Shown: positions 43,348 to 52,435 of the stretch, piece by piece
How the letters are laid out: each line of letters starts with the position of its first letter
Numbering within the stretch: position 1 is the stretch's first letter
Assembly (NCBI RefSeq): GCF_918731615.1
Contig: NZ_OU957226.1
Coordinates: forward strand, 2,295,501 to 2,359,500
From: Flavobacterium sp. CECT 9288
Lineage (GTDB): Bacteria; Bacteroidota; Bacteroidia; Flavobacteriales; Flavobacteriaceae
Length of the DNA stretch: 64,000 bases
Direction of reading: 5' to 3'
Translations under genes and position numbers: made by a program
The notes under the pieces: generated by a model
Database searches by the model: none
What the model was told of the DNA's origin: nothing
The model's input: the letters and a program-made list of their open reading frames with translations, nothing else

Positions 43348-46300
43348 ATGAAAAAACTCTACCTTTTTCTAGGCATTTTATTATCCTTTACTACGACCAC
43401 CCTAGTGGCTCACACTCACACCCCTACCTATTTTACACCAAAAAAAGGCAAACTAGGTAATGTGGCAGCCTTGAAAGGCTCCAATTTTAACACCACAGCA
43501 GCAAAAACAACATGGGCAGCTTCACGAGCAACAGAAGCTGCCCTACCTGCTGCCCCTACAGCCATATCACCACAAGTGTATACTGGTATGGCCACTATTG
43601 CCAATTTAACCGCAACAGGAACGAATTTAAAATGGTACACAGCCTCAACTGATGGAACGCCTCTGTCAACTACTACTTCATTAGTAGATGGTACAACATA
43701 TTATGTAAGCCAAACGGCAAGTGGCTTGGAAAGTATCAGAACCGCGGTTCTAGTTCGAAAAATTAGTGAAGCAACACTGGCTATATGTGGCTCAGCAACC
43801 GTAGCTAATTTGGTGAGCACACCAACAACTGGCGCAACAACAAAATGGTTTACCTCCACTAGTAGTGGTACAGCATTAGCCAATCCCGACGCAATAACAA
43901 CTGGCACTTATTACGTGGAACAAAGTAAATATGTACCTACCACGATTTCAAAGCTGACAGAAGGTTCAGGATCTTTGTCATCGATAGCTATAGAAGCTGA
44001 TGGCAAAATTTTAATTGCTGAAGGAATACTAAGTGGTATTGTGCAACGTATGGATGCCGATGGAAAAAATAGTGAGATAGTAGCCTCTATTCCAAATGCG
44101 AGTTCGGTTGCAGTTCAAGCCGATGGGAAACTTTTGGTGGCTGATGCTACTACGAGTCTTAAACGAATGGATGCAGATGGGAAAAACCTTGTTTCTTTTG
44201 GAACTGGACTAACATTTACAACCAATATATTAGTTCAACCAAATGGAAAAATTCTGGTTATTGATGATTATGAGGTAAAACGAATGGATGCCGACGGAAC
44301 AAATCTTGTTACTATTGCTGATAGCTTTAATCTACCGTATGATTTAGCACTACAAGCCGATGGCAAAATTGTGGTAGCAGATACTTTTAATGGATTGGTT
44401 AAGCGAATGAATGCTGATGGATCGAACATTGTTACACTTGGCACCGGAATGATCTTTCCAACGGCAGTTGAAGTGATGACTGATGGTAAGATTCTTGTAA
44501 CAGATGATGACAAAGTAAAACTAATAGACGTTGATGGCACAACCACCGAAACTTTATATACAGATGCAGATGGCGGATTAATAAGTATTGCTGTAACAGC
44601 CAATGATAAAATTTTAGTAGCCAATAATAATAATTTTAATAAATTCGAGATAAACGAGCTAGTTGTCGGTACTACTGAAACCTCTAATAGAGTGGCTGTC
44701 AATGTAACCGTAAACACAAACCCAACAGCGCCAGCTGCTTCAGCGCAATCAGTTTGTGCTACTGCCACGGTAGCTGACTTAGTAGCTACAGGAACAGGAA
44801 CCATCAATTGGTATACGGCTGCAACTGGTGGTACAGCATTGGCTCCCACTACCACTTTAGTAGCTGGTAACTACTTTGCTTCGCAAACTATAGGAACTTG
44901 CGAAAGTACAACAAGGACAAGTATTACAGTAACGGTTTCAGCAGCTATCAGTACGGCAACTGCTGTGCAAACAAATGTATCCTGTAATGGAGGATCTAAT
45001 GGTTCTGCTTCCGTGACTCCTTCGGGAGGTGCCGGTGGATATACTTATTCTTGGTCGCCTTCGGGTGGAACAGCTGCTACAGCAACTGGATTAAGCGCTG
45101 GAATATATACCGTAACGGTAACCGATGCTAATGGTTGTACAGCTACTAGAAACTTTACAATTACACAACCAACAGCTATCAGTACGGCAACTGCTGTGCA
45201 AACAAATGTATCCTGTAATGGAGGATCTAATGGTTCTGCTTCCGTGACTCCTTCGGGAGGTGCTGGTGGATATACTTATTCTTGGTCGCCTTCGGGTGGA
45301 ACAGCTGCTACAGCAACTGGATTAAGCGCTGGAATATATACCGTAACGGTAACCGATGCCAATGGTTGTACAACTACTCAAGGTTTTACCATTACACAAC
45401 CAACTGCTCTTGTAGCAACTGCTGCTGCGCAAACGAACGTTTCTTGCAATGGAGGTGCTAACGCATCTGCTACGGTAAGCGTTTCAGGAGGAACAAGTGG
45501 CTATACTTACTCATGGGCTCCATCAGGAGGAACAGCAGCGACTGCGACTGGACTTGCATCTGGAACTTATACTGTGACAGTAACAGATGCTAATGGTTGT
45601 ACAACTACTCAAAATTTTACTATTACACAACCAACGGTTCTTTTAGCAACTGCTGCTGCGCAAACAAACGTTTCTTGCAATGGAGGTTCTAACGGATCTG
45701 CTACTGTAGGCGTTTCTGGAGGAACAAGTAGCTATACGTATGCATGGGCTCCATCTGGTGGAACTGCAGCTACTGCATCAGGTTTGAGAGCGGGAACGTA
45801 TACTGTAACTGTTACCGATGCCAACGGTTGCACTGCTACTCAAAACTTTACAATCACGCAGCCAACGGCAATTAATTTTACAACAACAGTTTTGTCTGGT
45901 TATGATTATAATACTGGATATAGTGAAACTATAGTAACTTCAGGAGGAACAGGATCTAAAACGTATGCAGTTACAGCAGGAAGTTTACCTTCTGGTTTTT
46001 CACTATCAATAGCCGGACAGATAACAGGTACTTCAACTCAAATTACTGATAGTAATTTTACGGTTACCGCTACTGATGCTACTAGTTGTACTGCTACCTA
46101 TAATTATATACTGAAATTAGATCAAATCCCAATTACCGTAACTGCGACACCTTCTCAAACTAAAGTATATGGGGAAATTGATCCTATTTTAACTTATACT
46201 GTATCACCAAGCTTGCTTTCTGGAGATTCATTTACCGGGTCTTTAACAAGAGTTAGTGGTGAAAATATTGGTAATTATGCTATCAATCAAGGTTCTCTTT

Positions 46301-47319
46301 CAGCTGGGTCTAAATATTTAATTACTTATGCTGGTGCTAACTTTACTATTACCGCAAAACCAATTACAGTTACAGCAAATGCTTCACAAACCAAAGTATA
46401 TGGTACAACAGATCCTGTTTTTGCTTATACCGTTTCTCCGAGTTTAGTAAGTGGAGATTCTTTCACTGGAGCGTTAACAAGAACTGTTGGAGAGAATGTG
46501 GGAACGTACACCATTGCACAAGGTACCTTAAGCGCCGGTGGAAATTACACCATTACGTATAACGGTTCTAATTTCACTATTACGAAAGCAGATCAGGTAA
46601 TTACATGGAATCAGACTTTAGGATTTGGTTGTAATGGAGCAACTAGTATTGTTTTAACTGCTGCTTCAAATAGTGGTTTAGCAGTAAATTATGCTTCTTC
46701 TAACTCGAACATTGCTTCTGTTTCAAATAATTCATTACTTTTCCAAAATTATGGGTCTACAACCATAACAGCCTCGCAACCAGGAAACATGAATTACAAC
46801 GCAGCTCCAACTGTAGTTTTACCAGTAGTAACTAGTCAGCCTAACCTGATTAGAAAACAATTTGAAAATATTATATTCTTTGACAATAGTTCTAAGAATT
46901 TCAAATCGTACAGCTGGTATAAAAATGGGGTTTTAGTTCCAGGACAAACTTCACAATCTTTCAAAGAAAATGGTTCATTGAATGGAACATATCATGCCGT
47001 AGCAACAAAATTAGACGGAACATTAATTACAAGCTGTCCGTTGACTCTCTCTCCAACAATAGTAGAAGAGTATATGAGAATTGTACCTAACCCTGTTAGA
47101 AGCAATACGAATTTCCAATTAATGACTAATATTAGTGCAAGCAGAATACAGAATGCACGTGTTGAGATTTTTAACTTAACAGGAAACTTGCTAACTACTG
47201 TAAATACAAGTCAAAGCAATATTGACATGATAGCTCCGATTGTTGAGGGAATTTATATTATAAAAATAACCTTAGCAAATGGTACCTATTTTACTAAAAA
47301 CCTTTTAGTAAGAAAATAA
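43348..47319 (+). CDS. large T9SS-secreted protein: Ig-like, NHL/propeller-like repeats, 4 SprB repeats, 2 MBG domains
   Basis: A 1323-residue protein. In order: a signal peptide (LYLFLGILLSFTTTTLVAHT); two Ig-like cell-adhesion repeats, ~70-195 (LKWYTASTDGTPLSTTTSLV); about six propeller-type repeats, ~205-440 (LALQADGKIVVADTFNGLV and similar); a third Ig-like repeat, ~470-535; four SprB repeats, ~537-841; two MBG repeats, ~926-1081; and an Ig-like domain. The T9SS type A sorting domain at ~1245-1323 is identical at its end to that of the 2318-residue adhesin. The front half is unrelated to the first adhesin, so the two are mosaics joined through shared C-terminal modules. A barrel gene follows. 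Confidence 0.92.
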   Translation: MKKLYLFLGILLSFTTTTLVAHTHTPTYFTPKKGKLGNVAALKGSNFNTTAAKTTWAASRATEAALPAAPTAISPQVYTGMATIANLTATGTNLKWYTASTDGTPLSTTTSLVDGTTYYVSQTASGLESIRTAVLVRKISEATLAICGSATVANLVSTPTTGATTKWFTSTSSGTALANPDAITTGTYYVEQSKYVPTTISKLTEGSGSLSSIAIEADGKILIAEGILSGIVQRMDADGKNSEIVASIPNASSVAVQADGKLLVADATTSLKRMDADGKNLVSFGTGLTFTTNILVQPNGKILVIDDYEVKRMDADGTNLVTIADSFNLPYDLALQADGKIVVADTFNGLVKRMNADGSNIVTLGTGMIFPTAVEVMTDGKILVTDDDKVKLIDVDGTTTETLYTDADGGLISIAVTANDKILVANNNNFNKFEINELVVGTTETSNRVAVNVTVNTNPTAPAASAQSVCATATVADLVATGTGTINWYTAATGGTALAPTTTLVAGNYFASQTIGTCESTTRTSITVTVSAAISTATAVQTNVSCNGGSNGSASVTPSGGAGGYTYSWSPSGGTAATATGLSAGIYTVTVTDANGCTATRNFTITQPTAISTATAVQTNVSCNGGSNGSASVTPSGGAGGYTYSWSPSGGTAATATGLSAGIYTVTVTDANGCTTTQGFTITQPTALVATAAAQTNVSCNGGANASATVSVSGGTSGYTYSWAPSGGTAATATGLASGTYTVTVTDANGCTTTQNFTITQPTVLLATAAAQTNVSCNGGSNGSATVGVSGGTSSYTYAWAPSGGTAATASGLRAGTYTVTVTDANGCTATQNFTITQPTAINFTTTVLSGYDYNTGYSETIVTSGGTGSKTYAVTAGSLPSGFSLSIAGQITGTSTQITDSNFTVTATDATSCTATYNYILKLDQIPITVTATPSQTKVYGEIDPILTYTVSPSLLSGDSFTGSLTRVSGENIGNYAINQGSLSAGSKYLITYAGANFTITAKPITVTANASQTKVYGTTDPVFAYTVSPSLVSGDSFTGALTRTVGENVGTYTIAQGTLSAGGNYTITYNGSNFTITKADQVITWNQTLGFGCNGATSIVLTAASNSGLAVNYASSNSNIASVSNNSLLFQNYGSTTITASQPGNMNYNAAPTVVLPVVTSQPNLIRKQFENIIFFDNSSKNFKSYSWYKNGVLVPGQTSQSFKENGSLNGTYHAVATKLDGTLITSCPLTLSPTIVEEYMRIVPNPVRSNTNFQLMTNISASRIQNARVEIFNLTGNLLTTVNTSQSNIDMIAPIVEGIYIIKITLANGTYFTKNLLVRK

Positions 47320-47483
47320 AATAATTTAAAGAATATGACATCCTCATTTTTAATGAATGGGGATGGATTATTCGAATCAAAACAACAAGTATGAAATTGT
47401 CATTTTCTGCAAGTATGCGCGAGCAGTAATCAACAAGTAAAAGGCAATAACATATAAGACCGCTAAAAATAAATTTTACATCT

Positions 47484-48317
47484 ATGAAATGCAATCTTAA
47501 AAACATAATTGGAGTTACAGCTTTCTTAATCTCACAAGGTATAGCTGCACAAGTTTATGTAGGAATACAGTCTGGAATAGGAAATATCCAGAGTGATATA
47601 ACTGGTATACAAACAGGTAATCGTCTTGGTGGAGCTTTAAAGATAGGTTATATTTATTCTTTAAATAGTCATTTTGGAATTGGTACCGGGTTAGAGTTCT
47701 CGCAATACAAGCAAGAAGTTTCTTTTTCTAGGCCTACTGCTACACTTTCAAATTTTGAAGTTGATGCTTCCACTTCGGCATTTGTATATAACATGACTAC
47801 AAACAATTATAGAGAAAAACAAACTTTACAGGCTGTGCAAATTCCTCTTTTTGTGCAATATAAAAAAAACATAAATATTGGTGTTGACTTTAATTTTAGA
47901 GCTGGTGCTAAATATTTTTTACCTGTAAACTATGAAATTAATGCAACTGCCGATTATGTAAATGGTACTGCTTATTATCCTGATGTCAACCTTACTATTT
48001 TTGATTTACCCGAATATGGTTTTGGTCAACAAAATAATTATTCCGCATCAGGAGAGTACAAAACTAAAGGAGTTATAATGAGTTCTTTTGAGTTAGGATT
48101 TACATTTGATATGGGAAAAAAGAGTTCTTTATATGCTGCCATGTTTTTGGAAAATGGATATGGTACAATCTTAGACCAAAACAAGAATGAATCCTATATT
48201 GGTTACAGCCCAACGTCTACAGCTGATAGGAAAGCTAATGGCTTATACAGTACTGATAAAGATGCTGAAATTAAACCGGTAGCTTTTGGTGTAACGCTAG
48301 GATGGAATTTTAAATAA
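47484..48317 (+). CDS. outer-membrane beta-barrel protein, copy 2
   Basis: 277 residues, identical to the product of 41437-42270 except Ile for Thr in NINxGVDF, Ala for Thr in INxTADY and Ala for Thr in DKDxEIKP. The signal peptide, barrel pattern and C-terminal GVTLGWNFK are unchanged. The spacer to the adhesin is identical too. Such conservation between copies beside divergent adhesins points to recent duplication or gene conversion, and possibly to selection to keep both adhesins paired with the same barrel. Confidence 0.82.
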   Translation: MKCNLKNIIGVTAFLISQGIAAQVYVGIQSGIGNIQSDITGIQTGNRLGGALKIGYIYSLNSHFGIGTGLEFSQYKQEVSFSRPTATLSNFEVDASTSAFVYNMTTNNYREKQTLQAVQIPLFVQYKKNINIGVDFNFRAGAKYFLPVNYEINATADYVNGTAYYPDVNLTIFDLPEYGFGQQNNYSASGEYKTKGVIMSSFELGFTFDMGKKSSLYAAMFLENGYGTILDQNKNESYIGYSPTSTADRKANGLYSTDKDAEIKPVAFGVTLGWNFK

Positions 48318-48338
48318 TCTCATTTTTTTTTAAATGCA

Positions 48339-48370
48339 AAAGGTCTTGACTCAATCAAGGCCTTTTTTTT
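48339..48370 (+). terminator. rho-independent terminator of adhesin-barrel unit 2
   Basis: AAAGGTCTTGA (48339-48349) pairs with TCAAGGCCTTT (48355-48365), then a T run. It is the duplicate of the element at 42291. Confidence 0.8.
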
Positions 48371-48391
48371 GCAAAATATTCTCTTTCAAAG

Positions 48392-48655
48392 TGGTTGAAT
48401 AGTAATTAAAATTTGCAGACGGTATAACCATCACTTCGGTATCTTTTTCTATGAGATTTCTTAGTACTAATAATTTTGAAGCGACACCAGAAGTGGAAAT
48501 TACCCAAATCCAAACCAAAGAATTATTAAAACAGAAGCTGGTGTAAACAATACAATAGATTTGCAAAACTTGAGTAATACCATTTACTTTATAAAACAAA
48601 TTAGTATTCTTGAAGCAAAAACACACCTAATTATAATTTTAAAAAAAATCTCTAT
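48392..48655 (+). pseudogene. decayed C-terminal sorting domain of a lost T9SS cargo protein
   Basis: Reading through frameshifts gives FADGITITSVSFSMRFLSTN, NFEATPEVEI, then YPNP in another frame, TKELLK, EAGVNNTIDLQNLSNTIYFI and EAKTHLIIILKK. This is the standard layout of a flavobacterial type A sorting domain (YPNPxxxxL...IDLxxLSNGIYFxK...KIIKK). At least three frameshifts separate the pieces. It begins exactly at the right edge of the 1.38-kb duplication, so the duplication or an insertion replaced the rest of this gene. Confidence 0.75.
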
Positions 48656-48799
48656 TTTCAATTTAAGTCGTTTAAGAAAATCTTGAATAGCTTTTTTTGT
48701 TAGGGGGAAACATTACTAATTGAAAAAGATCTGATACTTTTAATAACTTTCTAAATCCTCCAAAATTTAATTAAAAACCTGTAACATATAATATTGGCT

Positions 48800-48807
48800 T
48801 AACTTTG
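48800..48807 (+). promoter_or_regulatory. -7 promoter element TAACTTTG
   Basis: TAACTTTG matches TAnnTTTG, 39 bp before the ATG at 48847. It overlaps an in-frame upstream TTG (48805), which therefore cannot be the true start. Confidence 0.5.
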
Positions 48808-48846
48808 AAAATTGTAAGTTTGCAAGCTAATTACAATTGTAACCCA

Positions 48847-51800
48847 ATGAAACACAATTACACATGGAACCATATTATGGTTTTATTTATTTTTTTTATG
48901 GGCTTCACGCTAAATCTTGAAGCACAAGTAACCCAACCTACACCTCAAGAATTACCTTTTACTCAAAACTTCTCTACACTTGATGCCACATCAACTACCT
49001 ATCCAGCCGGATTTCAAGGGTGGAAAGCAAGTGTTTTACCGACAAGCAGTTTCGTTACGACGGGAACGTTGGTAGGTGATACTCCTTTAACAGCAAGTAG
49101 TACTGCAGGAACAACTTCTGGCAACGTACATAACTACAATGGAAAAATTGGTTTTTTGAACTCAGGATCACTAGATTTAACAATAGCTCTAGCTTTAAAA
49201 ACAACTGGAAAAACAGGGATTTTTGTAGAGTATGATGCCATGGTCATTCGTAATCCTTATAATGGAACCAACAATACCCGCATAAATGACCTTGTAATGC
49301 AATACAGAGTAGGCACTACAGATACTTTTGTTACCCTTTCATCAACATTGTATTCTAGTACCACTACTCCACAAACCTCAGGAACTACAGAACAAAATCT
49401 ACAAAAAATAAGAGTACAACTTCCAGTAGATTGCGAAGATAAAGACGTAGTACAAATAAGATGGATATCAAGACAAGCATCGGGCACGGGCGCAAGACCC
49501 TCATTTGCAATAGACAATATTAGGGTGATAAATGATGTAATTGCACCAGTATACGCTACTGGATTCCCAAAAATAAGTGATATCCTCTCAACAGGTTTTG
49601 ATTTTATAACTAAAATCAATGAACCTGGAAAAACTTTTTATGTCGTGCTACCTGTTGGTAGTGCTGCACCCAGCATTGAGCAAATAAAGGCAGGAACAGA
49701 TGCTACCAACACCATTGCTTTTAAAGCTGGATTACTAACCGTTATTGACCCAGAGGTTGAGTATACACAAAGTATAACAGGTTTGTCTATTGGTACATCG
49801 TATAATTTATATGCCATTTCAGAAGATGGATCTGGTAATACACAAGTATCAAGTACGGTATTGCCTATTACTACATCATCAGTGGCTGTACCTTCTATTA
49901 AGCCAACAGTATCAAATTTAAACTTTGGTTTCGTTGAACAAAATACAATCAGCACTCCACTACAGTATGAAATTCAAGCTGAAAATTTAACCAATGATAT
50001 CACAGTAACAGCAACGGGTAATTACGTTATATCTAAAACAGAAACTGGTACTTATGCAAACAGTTTAAATTATGCTGTTAATGAATTTACTAATGCAGCT
50101 TTAGCAAAAGTCTTTGTGAAATTCACACCAACAGCTATAGGAACGGCAACAGGAACTATTACCCACCAAACAACTGGTGGAACGAATAAAACTGTTACTC
50201 TTACAGGTAAAGGAATAAATCCATATTTCCAAGATTTTAATGATCCAAATGTACTTACTAATAGTGGCTGGACAGAATACAGTGTTGCTGGAAATAACTT
50301 AAAATGGACTAGTACAAATACACGCTTTAATAGTTCTCCTGCTGCCGTTCAAATGAATGGATATACAGAAAACGGAGCTAGTAAAGACTGGTTGATTTCT
50401 CCTGTATTGCGATTAAATGCTTTTGATAAATTTCCATTGCTATCTTTTTACGCTCGAAAATTTTTCTCAGGAACGCCTCTTAAATTGTTGGTTTCTACAA
50501 ACTATGATGGAAAAAGCAATCCCGAAACAGCAACTTGGACTGTCATCGAAGGAGATTTTCCAACCACAACAGGAACATTCAAACAATCACAGTTTATCAA
50601 CCTTGAGGCCTATAAAACAAATACAACTTATGTGGCTTGGGTATATGAATCAGCTACATCTGGTGGAACTGATAGTGCCGAGTGGACTATTGATGATGTG
50701 AGAATATCAAATGAAGCTACTTTTATTGCCTCAAACCCTAACTTAAACTTTGGAGAAATTAGTCCTAATACCACTTCTGCTAGTCAATCGTTTATATTCA
50801 TGGCAGGTGGTTTTGGAAACATAACTATTAATGCTCCAGCAAACTATGAATTATCAACAGATAATAGTGTTTTCACCACTAGCCTACTTGTAACTGCTGC
50901 TGATGCTGTGATAGGTAAATTAGTCTATGCGCGTTTCGTACCAACTTCAAAGGAATTGAGTATCTCTGGCCCATTAAAAATTACAGGAACTGGACTAAAT
51001 CAAGAAATTGGTTCTTTCAAAGGGTCTTCATTACCAAAAACTGAAACTTTTGACATTGTAACCTATAATTTAGAATTTTTTGGAACTGATGTTAAAGACA
51101 CTAGCGGAAGTGAATTCGGTCCAACAAATGATGTACTTCAAATAGATAATGTTGCAAAAGTAATGAATACAATGAACGCCGATGTGTATGCAGTTCAAGA
51201 GGTGTCAGATGATGCCGCATTAGAAACTTTGATCCAAAAAATAAGTGTGAATGGAAAAACATTTGCAAAATCAGTTTCTCCTGCTTGGTCTCGCTCCTTT
51301 CAAGCACCAGATCCTAACTTTCCTCCACAAAAACTGGTACTACTATATAATACACAAACTACAACCGTAAAGAAATCTCGTGTCATGTTTAGTAAACTTT
51401 ACGATGAAGTACGCGCAGGAACTAAAACGTTACCTAACTATCCAAGTACAGGTGACAGCTTTTATTCTTCAGGTCGTTTGCCGTATATGGTTGAAATAGA
51501 GACAAACATTAACGGAATCACAAAAGACCTTACCATTATTAATCTTCACGCTCGTGCAAATAGCGGTAGTGATATTGCTAGATACAACATGCGTAAGTAT
51601 GATGTTGAATTGTTAAAAGACAGTCTTGATGTGAATTATCCTAATGCAAATATTATTCTTCTTGGCGATTACAATGATGATGTAGACCAATCTGTAATTG
51701 CAGGAAATCCATCTTCTTATCAAAAATTAGTAGAAGACACAGCAAGATATAATACACTAACATTAGACATTAGTAAAGCTGGTGCATTTAGTTATTTGTC

Positions 51801-52257
51801 ATCTGGAGGATTTTTAGATCATATTTTAGTATCTAATGAACTTACTGATGAGTATGTTACAAATTCTACCGTAGTATATGATCCTAGAAATGATGTTCCA
51901 AATTATGTTACTACAACCTCAGATCACGGTCCAGTTATAGCTCGTTTTGAACTAAAAGCTGATCCTGTGTTGAGTGTAAATGATGTTTTACCAACGAATA
52001 AAACAATCGTGAAAATGTATCCAAACCCAGTATCTGATATATTAAACGTTTCATTAGATTCATTTGAAAATGAAAACGTGAAACTTCAATTTTATGATGT
52101 TTTAGGAAGAGCCATTGGAATGCCAATCGAATTGAGTCCAAAATCAAACAGAGACAATTCCTCTATTGATGTATCTCAATTACCCGCAGGCATTTACATA
52201 TACTCACTTTCCGTTGGAAATAAAATTATTCAAACTGATAAAATCATAAAAAAATAA
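48847..52257 (+). CDS. T9SS-secreted endonuclease/exonuclease/phosphatase-fold protein
   Basis: 1136 residues from ATG at 48847. A signal peptide (ending LEAQ) is followed by two choice-of-anchor-J-like beta domains (LPFTQNFSTLDATSTTYPAG and later FQDFNDPNVLTNSGWTEYSV...SPVLRLNAFDKFPLLSFYAR) with Ig-like strands between. The EEP catalytic domain lies at ~740-1050: DIVTYNLEFFGTD, YAVQEVSDDAALE, IINLHARANSG, IILLGDYNDDVD and TTSDHGPVIARFEL, covering the Asn, Glu, Asp/Asn and His catalytic positions. A type A sorting domain (KMYPNPVSDILNVSL) ends it. Probably a surface or secreted nuclease or phosphodiesterase scavenging DNA or phosphate; the substrate is not determined. Confidence 0.88.
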   Translation: MKHNYTWNHIMVLFIFFMGFTLNLEAQVTQPTPQELPFTQNFSTLDATSTTYPAGFQGWKASVLPTSSFVTTGTLVGDTPLTASSTAGTTSGNVHNYNGKIGFLNSGSLDLTIALALKTTGKTGIFVEYDAMVIRNPYNGTNNTRINDLVMQYRVGTTDTFVTLSSTLYSSTTTPQTSGTTEQNLQKIRVQLPVDCEDKDVVQIRWISRQASGTGARPSFAIDNIRVINDVIAPVYATGFPKISDILSTGFDFITKINEPGKTFYVVLPVGSAAPSIEQIKAGTDATNTIAFKAGLLTVIDPEVEYTQSITGLSIGTSYNLYAISEDGSGNTQVSSTVLPITTSSVAVPSIKPTVSNLNFGFVEQNTISTPLQYEIQAENLTNDITVTATGNYVISKTETGTYANSLNYAVNEFTNAALAKVFVKFTPTAIGTATGTITHQTTGGTNKTVTLTGKGINPYFQDFNDPNVLTNSGWTEYSVAGNNLKWTSTNTRFNSSPAAVQMNGYTENGASKDWLISPVLRLNAFDKFPLLSFYARKFFSGTPLKLLVSTNYDGKSNPETATWTVIEGDFPTTTGTFKQSQFINLEAYKTNTTYVAWVYESATSGGTDSAEWTIDDVRISNEATFIASNPNLNFGEISPNTTSASQSFIFMAGGFGNITINAPANYELSTDNSVFTTSLLVTAADAVIGKLVYARFVPTSKELSISGPLKITGTGLNQEIGSFKGSSLPKTETFDIVTYNLEFFGTDVKDTSGSEFGPTNDVLQIDNVAKVMNTMNADVYAVQEVSDDAALETLIQKISVNGKTFAKSVSPAWSRSFQAPDPNFPPQKLVLLYNTQTTTVKKSRVMFSKLYDEVRAGTKTLPNYPSTGDSFYSSGRLPYMVEIETNINGITKDLTIINLHARANSGSDIARYNMRKYDVELLKDSLDVNYPNANIILLGDYNDDVDQSVIAGNPSSYQKLVEDTARYNTLTLDISKAGAFSYLSSGGFLDHILVSNELTDEYVTNSTVVYDPRNDVPNYVTTTSDHGPVIARFELKADPVLSVNDVLPTNKTIVKMYPNPVSDILNVSLDSFENENVKLQFYDVLGRAIGMPIELSPKSNRDNSSIDVSQLPAGIYIYSLSVGNKIIQTDKIIKK

Positions 52258-52274
52258 TTTAAAGTAGACCCATA

Positions 52275-52314
52275 AAAAAAGCCAGATTTCATGTATTTGA
52301 AATCTGGCTTTTTT
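52275..52314 (+). terminator. rho-independent terminator of the EEP gene
   Basis: A perfect 17-bp stem, AAAAAAGCCAGATTTCA (52275-52291) with TGAAATCTGGCTTTTTT (52298-52314), has a 6-nt loop and a T tract. It is the strongest terminator in the window. Confidence 0.9.
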
Positions 52315-52435
52315 GTTACGATAAAACCAAAAAAAAGTTAATACACTTGCGAATTATTTTGAAACAGTTATTTGATTTTGTATCTAAATAGCTAGAAAGT
52401 TTTTCTTAATTTTACAGTCTTACAAAAGAAATTTT

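Larger units (their letters stand above)
47014..48391 (+). repeat. copy 2 of the ~1.38-kb near-identical duplication
   Basis: Matches 40967-42345 (offset 6047). The right edge is sharp: after CTCTTTCAAAG this copy continues into a decayed T9SS tail (48392 on), while copy 1 continues into unrelated DNA. The encoded barrel proteins differ at only three residues. Confidence 0.9.

Noticed and set aside
44268..44855. Minus-strand open frame of 195 codons opposite the propeller repeats
   Set aside because: Length comes from the skewed composition of the plus-strand gene; the product is a Val/Ser/Thr-rich string with no domain.
48351..48626. Minus-strand 91-codon frame after the second barrel gene
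   Set aside because: The plus strand of the same DNA carries a recognisable decayed T9SS sorting domain, which explains the sequence better.
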